From assembly GCA_963815505.1 (NCBI GenBank), contig CAWFGU010000026.1:62001-126000 (forward strand): a DNA stretch of 64,000 nt, read 5' to 3'. Source of the DNA: CAXBBB01 sp963815505. Its GTDB lineage: Bacteria > Bacteroidota > Rhodothermia > Rhodothermales > BA12. A program made the position numbers and the translations under genes. Position 1 is the first letter of the stretch; each line of letters begins with the position of its first letter. Under the pieces are notes generated by a model, which was given only the letters and a program-made list of their open reading frames with translations, made no database searches and was not told the DNA's origin. Of this stretch, positions 20,179-29,400 are shown piece after piece.

Positions 20179-20583
20179 CTACGTCGCCGCGGACCCGGCG
20201 AGGTAGTCTAGTACGACGGGCAGGCACGCGGCCCACGCGATCAAAGCAGCGATCCAGCGTCGCCAAAAACCAGCGTTCTCGACCTGCCGACCTCGCATCC
20301 CGTAGAGGCACAGCGCCGTGAAAAGCAGCGCAGCGCCGAGCGGTTGCAGGAGGAAAAGGAGCGCTGCCCCTTCGTTGAATCCGTCGCGCATGGGGATCAG
20401 TGCCGCCCAAAAGAGCAGACCGGCAGCGTGCAGGGCAGTCGTGATTCGGACGGTCAGAAGAGCGCCCCTAGACCAATCGTCGAGGTGGGTTGGATTGGGC
20501 GCTCGCCCATTGTTGCAGTGTTGAGTTAGCGAACAGAACCAAGGTGAGGCGCTGAGATGGTAACGCTGCACTCCTATTTTCAA
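20179..20583 (-). CDS. Hypothetical membrane protein
   Basis: Up to 134 residues with three hydrophobic segments (about 45-65, 72-95 and 108-125) and a basic loop (RGRQVENAGFWRRW). No family is recognised. The only start codons upstream of the first membrane segment are TTG 20583 and GTG 20571, both inside a long dyad, so the true start is doubtful. It converges on the BI-1 gene with a gap of 8 bases. Confidence 0.5.
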   Translation of the reverse strand: MKIGVQRYHLSASPWFCSLTQHCNNGRAPNPTHLDDWSRGALLTVRITTALHAAGLLFWAALIPMRDGFNEGAALLFLLQPLGAALLFTALCLYGMRGRQVENAGFWRRWIAALIAWAACLPVVLDYLAGSAAT

Positions 20584-20611
20584 TAAAGACTGAAACTAGG
20601 ATTGCAGCGCT
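20562..20611. repeat. 50-base dyad between divergent membrane-protein genes
   Basis: Arms AACGCTGCACTCCTA (20562-20576) and TAGGATTGCAGCGCT (20597-20611) pair at 13 of 15 positions, and the loop adds a TTTCA/TGAAA stem. It lies where both divergent genes would start, so it could be an operator or a leader hairpin. Confidence 0.55.
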
Positions 20612-20646
20612 CCCGTTTCGCCCTTTCATCGACCAAGTCGCCGCCT

Positions 20647-21261
20647 GTGCCCTCTCCCCCGCTCTTCGTCGACACGCCGCGCGGGCTGTTCACGGCCAAC
20701 GGGACGTGGTACCGGACGACGGTCGCCCAGCTTCGGGCTTATGCCGAGCCGGTCGTCGACAAGGTGGGCATCGAAGCATTGATCGCACGCGCCGACCAAA
20801 CGCTGGCGGCTCCGCGCACGCTCGCTCTGGCCGCGCTGCCTCTGCTGCTAATCGCGCTGGCGCCGGTTTGGGCCGCCGCGATAGCTTTGGCGCTCGCTAT
20901 CGGCGCGTTTGTGTGGACGCCGCTGCTGACCGGGCCGCTGCTCGGTCGCGCGTGGAAGGTGCTGGGATTGGTGCCGGTTCAGCTCGTCCTCTACTTGTTC
21001 GTGCTCAGCTTTCTGGCAGCGCAAAGCCTGTTCGCGTCGGTCGCCGCCGGGCTGATCGGCTTCGTCGTCCTGCGTTGGGGGCTGGTCGACTGGGCGCTGA
21101 CCAAACTGCTCGGCTCGCTCTTTGTCCGCCTCCACGCGCTGCCTCGCCCCGACGCCGTCCTGCGCGCTCTGATCGTCCGCTCGGCGCTCCACAGCGGCAT
21201 CCCCCACGCTCGCGTCGACGCGATGCAGCGTGACCTGATCCGCCTGCTCCCTCGACGCTAG
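20647..21261 (+). CDS. Hypothetical inner-membrane protein
   Basis: About 204 residues from GTG 20647 (a TTG at 20602 lies inside the upstream dyad and is less likely). An N-terminal soluble part (PPLFVDTPRGLFTANGTWYRT) is followed by four hydrophobic segments between about 60 and 150 and a basic amphipathic C-terminus (RLHALPRPDAVLRALIVRSA). No family is recognised. It ends 4 bases before the histidine phosphatase ATG and so heads a likely operon with that gene and menF. Confidence 0.6.
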   Translation: MPSPPLFVDTPRGLFTANGTWYRTTVAQLRAYAEPVVDKVGIEALIARADQTLAAPRTLALAALPLLLIALAPVWAAAIALALAIGAFVWTPLLTGPLLGRAWKVLGLVPVQLVLYLFVLSFLAAQSLFASVAAGLIGFVVLRWGLVDWALTKLLGSLFVRLHALPRPDAVLRALIVRSALHSGIPHARVDAMQRDLIRLLPRR

Positions 21262-21265
21262 TCCT

Positions 21266-21917
21266 ATGCCCACGACTGTCTACCTCGCTCGACATGGCGA
21301 GACCGATTACAACCGCAACCGCATCGTGCAGGGGCGCGGCGTCAACAGCCAGCTCAACGCAACAGGCCGTGCGCAGGCCGAGCGACTCGGCGCGCGGCTC
21401 TCCGACGTGTGACTCGAGCGCCATCTACTCGAGTCCCCTGACGCGCGCCCGGCAGACAGCAGATGTCGTTCGCCTGCAGCAGTCCGAACCCGCCCCGCCT
21501 CTGCGCCTGCTCGAAGGATTGGAGGAAATCGGATGGGGCGAACTGGAGGGCTTGCCTGCTTCGACGGCTACGCGCGACGCGTTCGAGCGCCTGCATGCCC
21601 AGTGGGCGGATGGCGACTACGACACGCCCGTTCCCGGCGGCGAATCGATCCGCGACGTGCAAACCCGCGTGCTCGACGCGTGGCACACCATCCTGCGCGA
21701 CGAGCCGGAAGGCGACGTACTAATCGTGTCTCACGGACGGACGATACGTGTGCTGCTTGCGTCGATACTGCCAGGCTATGGGCTGGAGCGGATGCAGGAC
21801 ATCCGTCACGGCAACACTTCGCTCAACGTGCTGACGGTCGACGGCGACCACGTCACGCCCAACGTGCTCAACAGCATGACCCACTGGGAAGCCGAGTCGA
21901 CGACGCTGCGCGCATGA
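21266..21917 (+). CDS. Histidine phosphatase family protein (phosphoglycerate mutase-like), one frameshift
   Basis: The ATG at 21266 starts with the phosphohistidine motif VYLARHGETDYNRNRIVQGR. The frame stops at 21410 after LGARLSDV, while the family sequence resumes one frame over with SSAIYSSPLTRARQTAD and continues to DVLIVSHGRTIRVLLA and HGNTSLNVL, ending at 21917. A single-base shift near 21400-21412 explains this. The joined length is about 216 residues, normal for GpmB/CobC-type phosphatases. Its stop overlaps the menF start (ATGA), so it may act on a menaquinone-pathway or other phosphate ester; this is inferred from position only. Confidence 0.85.
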
Positions 21918-23333
21918 CCGAAACCCTCGCCGCTTCGGCTTCGGTAGCCACCGCCGGTTCGGCCCTCGCCGGGTTGATCCGGACCGCTTCCGACGTGCGC
22001 GCCGATGGAGCGCTGGCTCAGGTCCACGTGCCCGCTCCGGCTGCGTCGCCGCTGGCATGGCTGGCCGGGCAGCGCGGACTGCCGCGCCTGTTCTGGCACG
22101 GACGCGGCGAGCCCTCGGCCGTCGCTACGCTAGGCGCCGCGCTGACCGTAGGCAGCGAACCCGATGCTCCCGCCGACCTTCCGCAGCATGCCTACGTGTC
22201 GACCGGGCCTGATTTGGTTGCCCTATCGGACGTGCTCGACCGGCTCGGCCCCGACGCACGGCTCTGGGGCGGACTGCGCTTCGACGCGCTCAAAGCCCCC
22301 GACGGGGCGTGGAATCTCTACCAGCCGCTGCGCTTCACCTTGCCTCGCTTCACCTATACGCGTCACGACGACGGCTCAGCGACGCTGGGTTGCGCTCTGG
22401 TTCTCCCCGACGACTTGGACCGACTCGAGGCCATCGCTCGGCAGGCCGAGCGGCTGGCCTATCCGCGCACGATGGACCGCATCCGCCTGCCCCTCCCGCT
22501 CGAACGCGCCGACCTTCCGGGCCGTCCGACGTGGAACCGCATGATCGCCTCGGCGCTGGCGGCGTTCGAGTCCGGCGAGTTGGAAAAGGTCGTGCTGGGC
22601 CGCCGCGTGACGTACCGCTTCCCTGCTCCGCTCGACGCGTTCGACCTGCTCCACCAGTTGATGGACGCGACGCCGGGCTGCTTCCACTTCTATACCGAGC
22701 ACGCACCGCACACCGCGTTTGTCGGCGCCTCGCCCGAACTGCTTTTTCGCCTGCGCGACGGGCGTTTGCAGAGCGAAGCCATCGCCGGAACGCGCCCTCG
22801 CGCCGACGCCAACGAGGCCGACGATCTGCTCCGCCGCGAACTGCTCGGATCGGACAAGGACCAGCGCGAGCACCGCTACGTGCGCCACTTTCTCGAGCAG
22901 CAGCTGGGCCGCTTCACGACCGACCTAGAATCGGATGAGTCGCCCAGCGAAATGCCTCTCGCCCGAGGTCGTCACCTGCGTTCGCGCTTGTCCGGCATTC
23001 CTCGACCCGACACCCATCCCGTCGACGTGCTGCGCGCGCTTCACCCCACGCCCGGCCGTTGGCGGCACGCCTACCCAGGCCGCGCTCGCCTTCATCCGCG
23101 AGCACGAGCCGTTCGACCGAGGCCGCTACGCCGCTCCGCTGGGCTGGATTTCGCAGAACGAAGCCGAGTTCGCCGTTGGCATCCGGTCGGGCCGCGTCGA
23201 GGGCGACACGCTCGCGCTCTACTCGGGTGCGGGAATCGTGAAAGGGTCGGATGCGCAGTCCGAGTGGGATGAGATCGAAGGCAAGATCGCCAACTTCACG
23301 AGCGTGCTGGGCCTGAATGCGGCGGCAGACTAA
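21914..23333 (+). CDS. menF: Isochorismate synthase, one frameshift
   Basis: Converts chorismate to isochorismate, the first step of menaquinone (or siderophore) synthesis. The chorismate-binding domain shows LEKVVLGRRVTYRF, FVGASPELLFRLRDG, SEAIAGTRPR and the Mg-site region HLRSRLSGI. The frame changes near 23045-23065: LHPTP lies in the first frame, and AVGGTPTQAALAFI and GWISQNEAEFAVGIRSG in the other, ending at TAA 23331-23333. Joined length is about 472 residues. The start overlaps the phosphatase stop by an ATGA. No menD is visible directly downstream; the 4.5S RNA gene follows. Confidence 0.9.
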
Positions 23334-23392
23334 CGCCGCAGACTTCACGCGCGGATCACTCAGCGAAGTGGAACAGCACCTGCGAGATGCGG

Positions 23393-23400
23393 TATCTTGC
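23393..23400 (+). promoter_or_regulatory. Promoter -7/-10 element of the 4.5S RNA gene
   Basis: TATCTTGC ends 7 bases before the predicted RNA 5' end at 23408. It resembles the Bacteroidota -7 box (TAnnTTTG) with one T fewer. The same octamer or a one-base variant lies upstream of the SpoIIE-phosphatase gene and mutS. Confidence 0.6.
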
Positions 23401-23407
23401 CACCTAA

Positions 23408-23504
23408 GGGCAAGTCCTGTACGACCAGCTCCCTTCGAACTCCGCCAGGGCCGGAAGGCAGCAACGGTAGAAGGTCGATGCGGTGCGATGCAGGTAGCTT
23501 GCCC
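23408..23504 (+). ncRNA. ffs: Signal recognition particle 4.5S RNA
   Basis: The SRP domain IV core is present, with the conserved GGCCGGAAGGCAGCAACGG around 23448-23466 including the GGAA tetraloop and the asymmetric-loop AGCA. The ends pair as GGGCAAG (23408-23414) with CTTGCCC (23498-23504), and six T residues (23505-23510) make the terminator. Length is about 97 bases, as in other small bacterial SRP RNAs. It binds Ffh to target membrane and secretory proteins. Confidence 0.92.
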
Positions 23505-23561
23505 TTTTTTGTGGCCTGCCTAATGCTACGTATAGGCGCAACAAGCATACTTCCATCTGGC

Positions 23562-24023
23562 TCAGGTCGAGAGGCGTTCCAGAGTCAGCGTGATGGGTCC
23601 ATCGGCAGTCATCTGGATGTCCATGTGGGCGCCGAACGTGCCGGTTGCCACAGGCCGATCAAGTTCACGGCTCAACGCGTCGCAAAAAGCGAGGTACAGA
23701 GGCTCGGCAGTCTCGGGCCGGGCAGCGTGGACATAAGACGGGCGATTTCCCTTGTGCGTGTCGGCGTAGAGCGTGAACTGGCTGACGACGAGCGCTTCGC
23801 CGCCGACATCCACTAGCGACGCGTGCGACGGCCGCTCGTCGGGCGAGTCCGGATCGGGGAAAAGGCGAAGCTTGGCTGTTTTCTTGGCAAGCCACAGCGC
23901 CTCCTCCGCCGTGTCGCCGACTCGGACGCCAAGCAGAACGAGGATCCCACGTTCAATCGCGCCGACCGTCTCCCCGCCTACTTCGACGTGCGCGCGGTGA
24001 ACGCGCTGAATGAGGGCGATCAT
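23562..24023 (-). CDS. dtd: D-aminoacyl-tRNA deacylase
   Basis: A 153-residue cytoplasmic enzyme that hydrolyses D-amino acids (notably D-Tyr) and mischarged glycine from tRNA. The family motifs are present: N-terminal MIALIQRVHRAHVEV, the SQFTLYAD core at 81-88, KGNRPSY, and the C-terminal TGTFGAHMDIQM followed by GPIT (usually GPVT). Start ATG 24023 overlaps the stop of rdgB by ATGA, so the two are translationally coupled. Length is normal. Confidence 0.95.
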   Translation of the reverse strand: MIALIQRVHRAHVEVGGETVGAIERGILVLLGVRVGDTAEEALWLAKKTAKLRLFPDPDSPDERPSHASLVDVGGEALVVSQFTLYADTHKGNRPSYVHAARPETAEPLYLAFCDALSRELDRPVATGTFGAHMDIQMTADGPITLTLERLST

Positions 24024-24607
24024 CGGTCGATAAGGTGCGTGCGAGCGAACGAATCGAACGCGTCGAGTGCGCGGCCCCGGTGGCTGATGGCGTTCTTGCG
24101 CTCGGTTGACATCTCGGCAAACGTTTGGCTTTCTCCTTCGGGGACGAAGAGCACGTCGTATCCGAAACCGCCGTCGCCGCTCGGGTGGGTCGCGATGCGG
24201 CCCTCGCACACGCCGTCGAACGTGCGCGTTGGTTCGCCGGGAGCGGCAAACGCCAGCGACGTGCGGAAGCGGGCCGCTCGGTCTTCGGCTTTGCCCAACT
24301 CGCGAAGCAGCAGCGCTCGGTTGTCGGCAGGATCGCAGGCAGGTCCGGCATAGCGGGCCGAGTAGACGCCGGGGCGGCCGCCGAGCGCGTCCACTTCCAG
24401 GCCGGTATCGTCGGCGAGGCAAGGCGCGTTGGTGTGCCGCATCAGAGATTCGGCTTTGATACGCGCGTTTCCGGCCAGCGTCGGCTCTGTCTCATCGACT
24501 GAGGGCGCGTCGGCGGGTGGCGGTTGCACGTCGAGGCCAAGCGGTTCGAGCCGGACGGCCAGTTCGCGTAGCTTTCCGGCGTTTCCGGTGGCGAGATAGA
24601 GGGTCAT
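24020..24607 (-). CDS. rdgB: Non-canonical purine NTP pyrophosphatase (RdgB/HAM1)
   Basis: A 195-residue enzyme that converts (d)ITP and XTP to monophosphates, keeping inosine out of nucleic acids. Motifs: LATGNAGKLREL at the N-terminus, ADDTGLEVDALGGRPGVYSARYAG (active site), GFGYDVLFVP and the SHRG nucleotide clamp near the C-terminus. The ATG at 24607 is chosen because the family begins at this point; an in-frame upstream extension lacks conservation. It forms an operon with dtd and diverges from ribBA. Confidence 0.95.
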   Translation of the reverse strand: MTLYLATGNAGKLRELAVRLEPLGLDVQPPPADAPSVDETEPTLAGNARIKAESLMRHTNAPCLADDTGLEVDALGGRPGVYSARYAGPACDPADNRALLLRELGKAEDRAARFRTSLAFAAPGEPTRTFDGVCEGRIATHPSGDGGFGYDVLFVPEGESQTFAEMSTERKNAISHRGRALDAFDSFARTHLIDR

Positions 24608-24771
24608 GGTCTGGGTGTCGAGAGTGAGCGCTCCTTCCAACCGCTTCAGAATCCGGCAAGTTTTGAGCACCCAACGAGTTTCCCCGCCGCCCCTTTCCTG
24701 CACAGGCGGCCGGAGCGCGGCGAACCCTACGTATCAGCCGCCGTTTGCGCCTCAGTTTTATCCCACACCGC

Positions 24772-26080
24772 ATGTCCGTTTCTGCCGAGACGCCGTTCGA
24801 CCCCATCGAAACCGCCATCGCCGCTATCCGCGATGGAGGCATTGCCATCGTCGTCGACGACGAAGACCGCGAAAACGAGGGTGACTTCATCGCCGCTGCC
24901 GATGCCGTCACGCCCGCGATGGTCAACTTCATGGCGACTCAGGGGCGCGGCCTGATCTGCGTTCCGCTCGAGCGCGAACGGGCTGCCGAGCTCGATCTGG
25001 CGATGATGGTGCCCACCAACTCGTCGGTCCACGAGACCGCATTTACGATCAGCGTCGACCTCCTGAGCGGCACGACGACGGGCATCTCGGCGAGTGACCG
25101 CGCTGCCACGATCCGCGCCCTAGCCGATCCCGCCACGCGGCCCGCCGAGTTGGGCCGACCCGGCCACATCTTTCCTTTGCGCGCTCACGCGGGCGGGGTC
25201 TTCGAGACGCGCCGGGCACACCGAGGCCGCCGTCGACCTGGCACGGCTGGCTGGGCGCAAACCGGTCGGCGTCATCGTCGAGATCCTGAACGACGATGGG
25301 ACGATGGCGCGCGTGCCCGACCTCGTCGAGATGGCGCGCGCGCACGATCTACCGCTCGTCACCATCAAGGATTTGATCGCCTATCGGATGCGCCACGACA
25401 CGCTGATCGACCAGGTCGTCTCGGTCGACATGCCGACGCAGCACGGGCGCTTCACGCTGACGGCGTTCGAGGAGCGGCTGACGGGCGAGGTCCATCTAGC
25501 GATGACCAAAGGCGAGTGGAACGAGGAAACGGCGGTGCTCACGCGTGTCCACTCGTCGTGCGTGACGGGCGACATCTTTGGCTCGCAGCGCTGCGACTGC
25601 GGCGATCAACTGGCAGCGGCGCTGGCGCAGGTCGAAGCCGCCGGTCAGGGCGTCGTGTTATACATGCAGCAGGAAGGCAGAGGCATCGGGCTAGTCAACA
25701 AACTGCGCGCCTACAAACTGCAAGAGCAGGGCATGGACACCATCGAGGCTAACGAAGCGCTAGGCTTCGGGATGGATCTGCGCGACTACGGCATCGGCTG
25801 CCAGATCCTGCGCGCGCTCGGCGTCCGCAAGATGCGGTTGATGACGAACAACCCGACCAAGCGCGTCGGCCTGAGCGGCTACGGACTCGAAATCACCGAG
25901 CGCATCCCCCTGCAAGCGACGCCCGGCGAGCACAATGCGCGCTACCTCAAGACCAAGCGCGACCGGATGGGCCACGAACTCGACCTGAGCGCTCTACTCT
26001 CCCCGCACGACGCCGACGCGATCGGCTCCCTCGCTGCGGGTGAGGGCGACGCGAGCAGGATAGTTCAGGCCGAGCGCTGA
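24772..26080 (+). CDS. ribBA: Bifunctional DHBP synthase / GTP cyclohydrolase II, one frameshift
   Basis: Catalyses both entry reactions of riboflavin synthesis. The RibB half has DDEDRENEGDF (acidic metal loop), TQGRGLICVPL and the RAHAGGV segment. The frame then changes near 25190-25205, and the other frame continues RRAGHTEAAVDLARLAG. The RibA half has the zinc site CVTGDIFGSQRCDC, QQEGRGIGLVNKL and NNPTKRVGL, ending at 26080. Joined length is about 436 residues. No FMN riboswitch is recognisable in the 160 bases upstream. The 3' end overlaps the convergent asparagine-synthetase-like gene by 16 bases. Confidence 0.93.
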
Positions 26081-27747
26081 ACGGTGGCGTCCAATCCCTG
26101 CCGCCACATCTCGAAGCCGAGCCAATAGCTCAGCGCGCCTGCTCTGCCGCTGCCCGAGTAAAATTGGTCTACTGCTCCGAGCAGTTTTTCTCCGTCGTAT
26201 AGTCCGCCATGAGCCACCTGCGTCGCCAAGTCGCGAACGTGCGGCTCGACCACGCGGAGCACGCGCTCGGCGAGCGACGCCCCCGACGGGGGACGCAATT
26301 TGCGATGCACCAGCATCCACGCCGACACCGCCTCGTGCGGCCACCCGAACGGATAGCGCACGCCAGCCTTCGCCAGCCCAATGCGCGACAGGCCACCCGG
26401 ATGTCGGCGTACAGCGCGCACCATCCAGCGCCCTCGTCGCTCCCGTCTAGGGAGACCGAAGGCCGCGCGCAAGACAGACGGTTGCAAGTAGGGCGAAAGG
26501 CAGACGACCTCGCCGTCCAGCCGTGCCTGTTCATGGTGCGCGGACCAGACGCGTGTACGCAGCGCAAACGCGTCCAGGCGCTGATCCGGTCGCGGCGTGT
26601 CGGGCAGGCGAGACAGCGCACGCTCGACGCGCGGCACAACGGAGGCGTCCAGCCTGCGCCGCACGTCGTCGTTCCAGAAGTCGTGCGAAACGCGCGCGAG
26701 GTGAGCCGCAACCCAGGCGGAGTATTCAGGGCGCAACCGGTCTATCGGCATCCGCGTCAGGTACCTGCGCCGGACGACCTCGCCTAGCCCTCCGTCGATC
26801 ACGCGCAGTCCAGCAGCGTGTAACTCCGAGTACGGTCCCAACTCGAACGCCGCCGTTGCCGGAAGCGCCACTCCGACTTGCCGAGAAAACGACCGCATCC
26901 GATGCCACACGCAATCCGGTTCAGCGCATGTAAGATGCGGAATGCGCCAGAGCGGGCGACTCAACGCGTCGGCGACCTGCTGTGCGACCTGCGTGTCGGC
27001 GGAGTCCGGGCCGAACGTGTGGAGGTGCGTGTGAGAAGGCGCCAGCGCGGCCAAGACGCGCGAGTCGAAGCCGCCCGACAACCCTAGCGACACGCCTCCT
27101 CCGCCGTCAGGGCCGACTAGCCGAGTCGCCGAGGTGAGAAGAGCAGCCGCTTGTTCAGGCGTCGACGCAGCATTCCAGTCGATCCGCGCCGCCGACTCGA
27201 CCGATACCGAACCGGCCCGAACGACAAGCCGACTACCCGGCTGCACGCGCTCCACACCCGCGACGAAGCTGCACGGCTCGACCGGATTGACGAGCCGGAC
27301 CGCTTGCCCCAGCGCGTCCAAGTCAACGCCTCGTCCGAGCAGCCGCGCGATGTGCCGCTCGCTAGTAGACACGACCGTGCATTCGCCCTCCAGAGCATAG
27401 TACAGCGCCCGGCTCCCTACCGGATCGCAGAACGCGTCGGCACCTCTCTCCCACAGCCGCACGAACGCCCAGTGCCCCTCCAACTCGTCCACACACGGAT
27501 CCTCTTCGCCGAGTCGAGCCGACCACGCCCTCACGTCCAGCATCCGCAGCGACTCGCCGTAGCTCCTCGCTCCAACACCGGCGACCACGAACCGGCACGA
27601 GCGCTCGCCCTCAGCCGCTCCGACGAGCCGAGTTTCTGCCGGCCCCCACGACGCTATCGTCCAGGCCGCGTAGCGCTCCACACTTGTGCCGGTTACCTGA
27701 GCGACCGCATCTGGATCGGCGCCCCGCGCTATCAGAAAACCGCTCAC
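26065..27747 (-). CDS. Asparagine synthetase-like ATP-dependent amidation enzyme
   Basis: A 560-residue protein with the two-part architecture of class B asparagine synthetase. The N-terminal Ntn-like part (1-200) begins MSGF, without the Cys2 nucleophile needed to use glutamine. The C-terminal part carries the PP-loop SGGFDS at 224-229, which adenylates a carboxylate. Such Cys-less homologues include lasso-peptide cyclases, beta-lactam synthetase and polysaccharide-modifying enzymes. No precursor peptide or transglutaminase-like protease gene is seen nearby, so a RiPP role is unsupported. The gene stands alone, convergent with ribBA, beside transposon debris. The function is left open. Confidence 0.8.
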   Translation of the reverse strand: MSGFLIARGADPDAVAQVTGTSVERYAAWTIASWGPAETRLVGAAEGERSCRFVVAGVGARSYGESLRMLDVRAWSARLGEEDPCVDELEGHWAFVRLWERGADAFCDPVGSRALYYALEGECTVVSTSERHIARLLGRGVDLDALGQAVRLVNPVEPCSFVAGVERVQPGSRLVVRAGSVSVESAARIDWNAASTPEQAAALLTSATRLVGPDGGGGVSLGLSGGFDSRVLAALAPSHTHLHTFGPDSADTQVAQQVADALSRPLWRIPHLTCAEPDCVWHRMRSFSRQVGVALPATAAFELGPYSELHAAGLRVIDGGLGEVVRRRYLTRMPIDRLRPEYSAWVAAHLARVSHDFWNDDVRRRLDASVVPRVERALSRLPDTPRPDQRLDAFALRTRVWSAHHEQARLDGEVVCLSPYLQPSVLRAAFGLPRRERRGRWMVRAVRRHPGGLSRIGLAKAGVRYPFGWPHEAVSAWMLVHRKLRPPSGASLAERVLRVVEPHVRDLATQVAHGGLYDGEKLLGAVDQFYSGSGRAGALSYWLGFEMWRQGLDATVQRSA

Positions 27748-27983
27748 GTCAGACTACGCCCTACGATTGCAGAGCCGTCGCCGGATGGGCTAGTCGGAGG
27801 CGCACTGTATGGTTGAGGTTGCACGGGCAGTGTGAGATGCGGCTAGTAGAAAGGGCGACAGAGCACCGCCAAAATAGTGGGATCTGTCACTCGGCTAAGC
27901 TCTGAGCGCTTAACCATTACTCTCTGGCACGAGCAAGGTTGAGGCGCGGCTTTTCGTTTCCTCGCTCACGAAACCGCTGCTCC

Positions 27984-28310
27984 CTGACGCCCTCTGAGTT
28001 GAGATCGCCCCTCTTCTTCCGTCAGCGCCGCCGCCCTCCAAAGGCGGACGCCCGCGCGCAAGCGACCGCGAGGCGCTCACCAGCATCGTCGGACCCGACC
28101 CCACCGACCGGGATCGCCCCGGTACGAAGACATCTGATCGTCGACGGGCGGGGCACGCCGCTTGCGCTCGCGCTCTGGCCCGCCAAACGGCATGAGTCGC
28201 TGCTCTTACCTGTTCTGGTCGAATCGGTACCGGGCGTGGGGCAGCAGCGAGGCGGCACGCGCTGCCGTCCGTCGAAGGTGCACGCCAACGCGGCACGCGA
28301 TGCGTCTAAG
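27984..28310 (+). pseudogene. IS5-family transposase remnant
   Basis: Pieces of an IS5-type DDE transposase are readable across three frame segments. The first is LTPSE (27984) passing to VEIAPLLPSAPPPSKGGRPR and ASDREALTSIV, the N-terminal domain. This is joined directly to GPDPTDRDRPGTK (about 28090-28128), which normally lies about 80 residues further on, so the middle has been deleted. Next is HLIVDGRGTPLALALWPAKR (from about 28131) with the following LVESVPGVGQQRGGTRCRP. The DDE C-terminus is missing. No terminal inverted repeats were recognised. This is a dead insertion sequence. Confidence 0.75.
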
Positions 28311-28317
28311 GCCGCGC

Positions 28318-28490
28318 TCAGACGCCTTCCACCCCTCACCGACCTGAGCTTCGCTGTCGTAAATCTGCGCCGTATCGATGTGCCGCCAGTCGACCGACAG
28401 CGCGTCAGGAACACCCCCGCGAGCGGGGCTTCCCTCAGGCTTACAGGTGCCATCCCGAGAACGGGAACGGGGACATCGTGAGCGGTCTTA
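28318..28490 (-). pseudogene. Truncated aldo/keto reductase fragment
   Basis: Reading leftwards, TAHDVPVPVLGM is followed after a one-base shift by GTCKPEGSPARGGV and SVDWRHIDTAQIYDSEAQVGEG. These are the N-terminal strand and the catalytic-Asp/Tyr region (HIDTAQIY) of an aldo/keto reductase. Similarity stops near 28318, where the IS5 remnant begins on the opposite strand, so the rest of the gene is gone. Confidence 0.7.
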
Positions 28491-28557
28491 GTTAGGGCGC
28501 AATCGGCTGGGTATTCCACGGGCAACCCACCACGCCGCCCGTCCAGTCCAGGTCGAT

Positions 28558-29400
28558 TCAGGAGCGCTGAGCTACGCATGCCCACCACTCGTCCTCGCTC
28601 GCTTCTCGAACGACGGTCAATTCACGGTCAGACAGCGCGGCGCGAATCTGATCGGCCTCGGCGGCAAGAATCCCGGCGAGCATCAGTGTTCCGTCGGCTG
28701 CAAGGCGGGCGTCGAGATCGCCGAGCATCGGCAGGATGATGTGACGCTGGATGTTGGCGAGCACCAGATCGAAGCCCGTTTCGGACACCACGTCGATGTC
28801 GCCGATTCGGATCTCGACACGATCTTCGCAGCCGTTGAGGGCCGCGTTCTCGGGCGCATTGTCGGCTGCCCACGGATCGATGTCGAAGCCGATGGCGGAC
28901 GACGATCCGAGCGCAAGCGCGGCGATGGCGAGCACGCCCGTCCCCGTTCCGGCGTCGAGCACCCGCGGTGCGCCAGGACCGGCGAAATCGGCGAGGAAGC
29001 TCAGCATCAGCCGCGTCGATGCGTGGTGGCCGGTCCCAAAGCTCATCTTCGGATCGATGCGCAGCACGATTGTCTCGTCCGACGGCGGCGCGGCGTGCGA
29101 CCACGTCGGCTGAACGCGAAACGGGGGCACGTCGATCGGCTGGATGCTGGCCTCGAACGTCGCGTTCCAGTTCTGCGGCGCGAGCGGGCGTACCTCGAAC
29201 GGAGCGCCGACGTGCTCGGTAAGCCACGCAGCGTCCCGGGGTGTCCACGTGTCGGCGGGAAAGTAAGCGATGAGCAGTTCGTCGTCCTGAACGAAGCCTT
29301 GGGCGCCGCGCTCGTCCAGGAGGGCGACGAGTAGATCGTGGTGGTCGAAAGGGACGGAGATGCGGAGCTCGAGCGTGTGAGCGTCGGTGGGGGGAAGCAT
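28558..29400 (-). CDS. prmA: Ribosomal protein L11 methyltransferase
   Basis: A 280-residue SAM-dependent methyltransferase that trimethylates L11. The conserved DPKMSFGTGHHASTRLML (116-133) and SAM site VLDAGTGTGVLAIA (147-160) are present, and the catalytic-loop motif is LANIQRHI (the family has NI near this site). The ATG at 29400 overlaps the TGA of the upstream gene (TGATG), so translation is coupled. It is the last gene of the comF - repeat protein - prmA operon. Confidence 0.93.
   Translation of the reverse strand: MLPPTDAHTLELRISVPFDHHDLLVALLDERGAQGFVQDDELLIAYFPADTWTPRDAAWLTEHVGAPFEVRPLAPQNWNATFEASIQPIDVPPFRVQPTWSHAAPPSDETIVLRIDPKMSFGTGHHASTRLMLSFLADFAGPGAPRVLDAGTGTGVLAIAALALGSSSAIGFDIDPWAADNAPENAALNGCEDRVEIRIGDIDVVSETGFDLVLANIQRHIILPMLGDLDARLAADGTLMLAGILAAEADQIRAALSDRELTVVREASEDEWWACVAQRS

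Noticed and set aside
24608..24771. Possible FMN riboswitch upstream of ribBA
   Set aside because: The conserved RFN stems and AGGGGCAGGGTGAAA-type core were looked for and are not present.
27748..28557. Possible lasso-peptide precursor next to the asparagine-synthetase-like gene
   Set aside because: The only readable coding signals are IS5 and aldo/keto reductase fragments; no short leader-core peptide or B protein was found.
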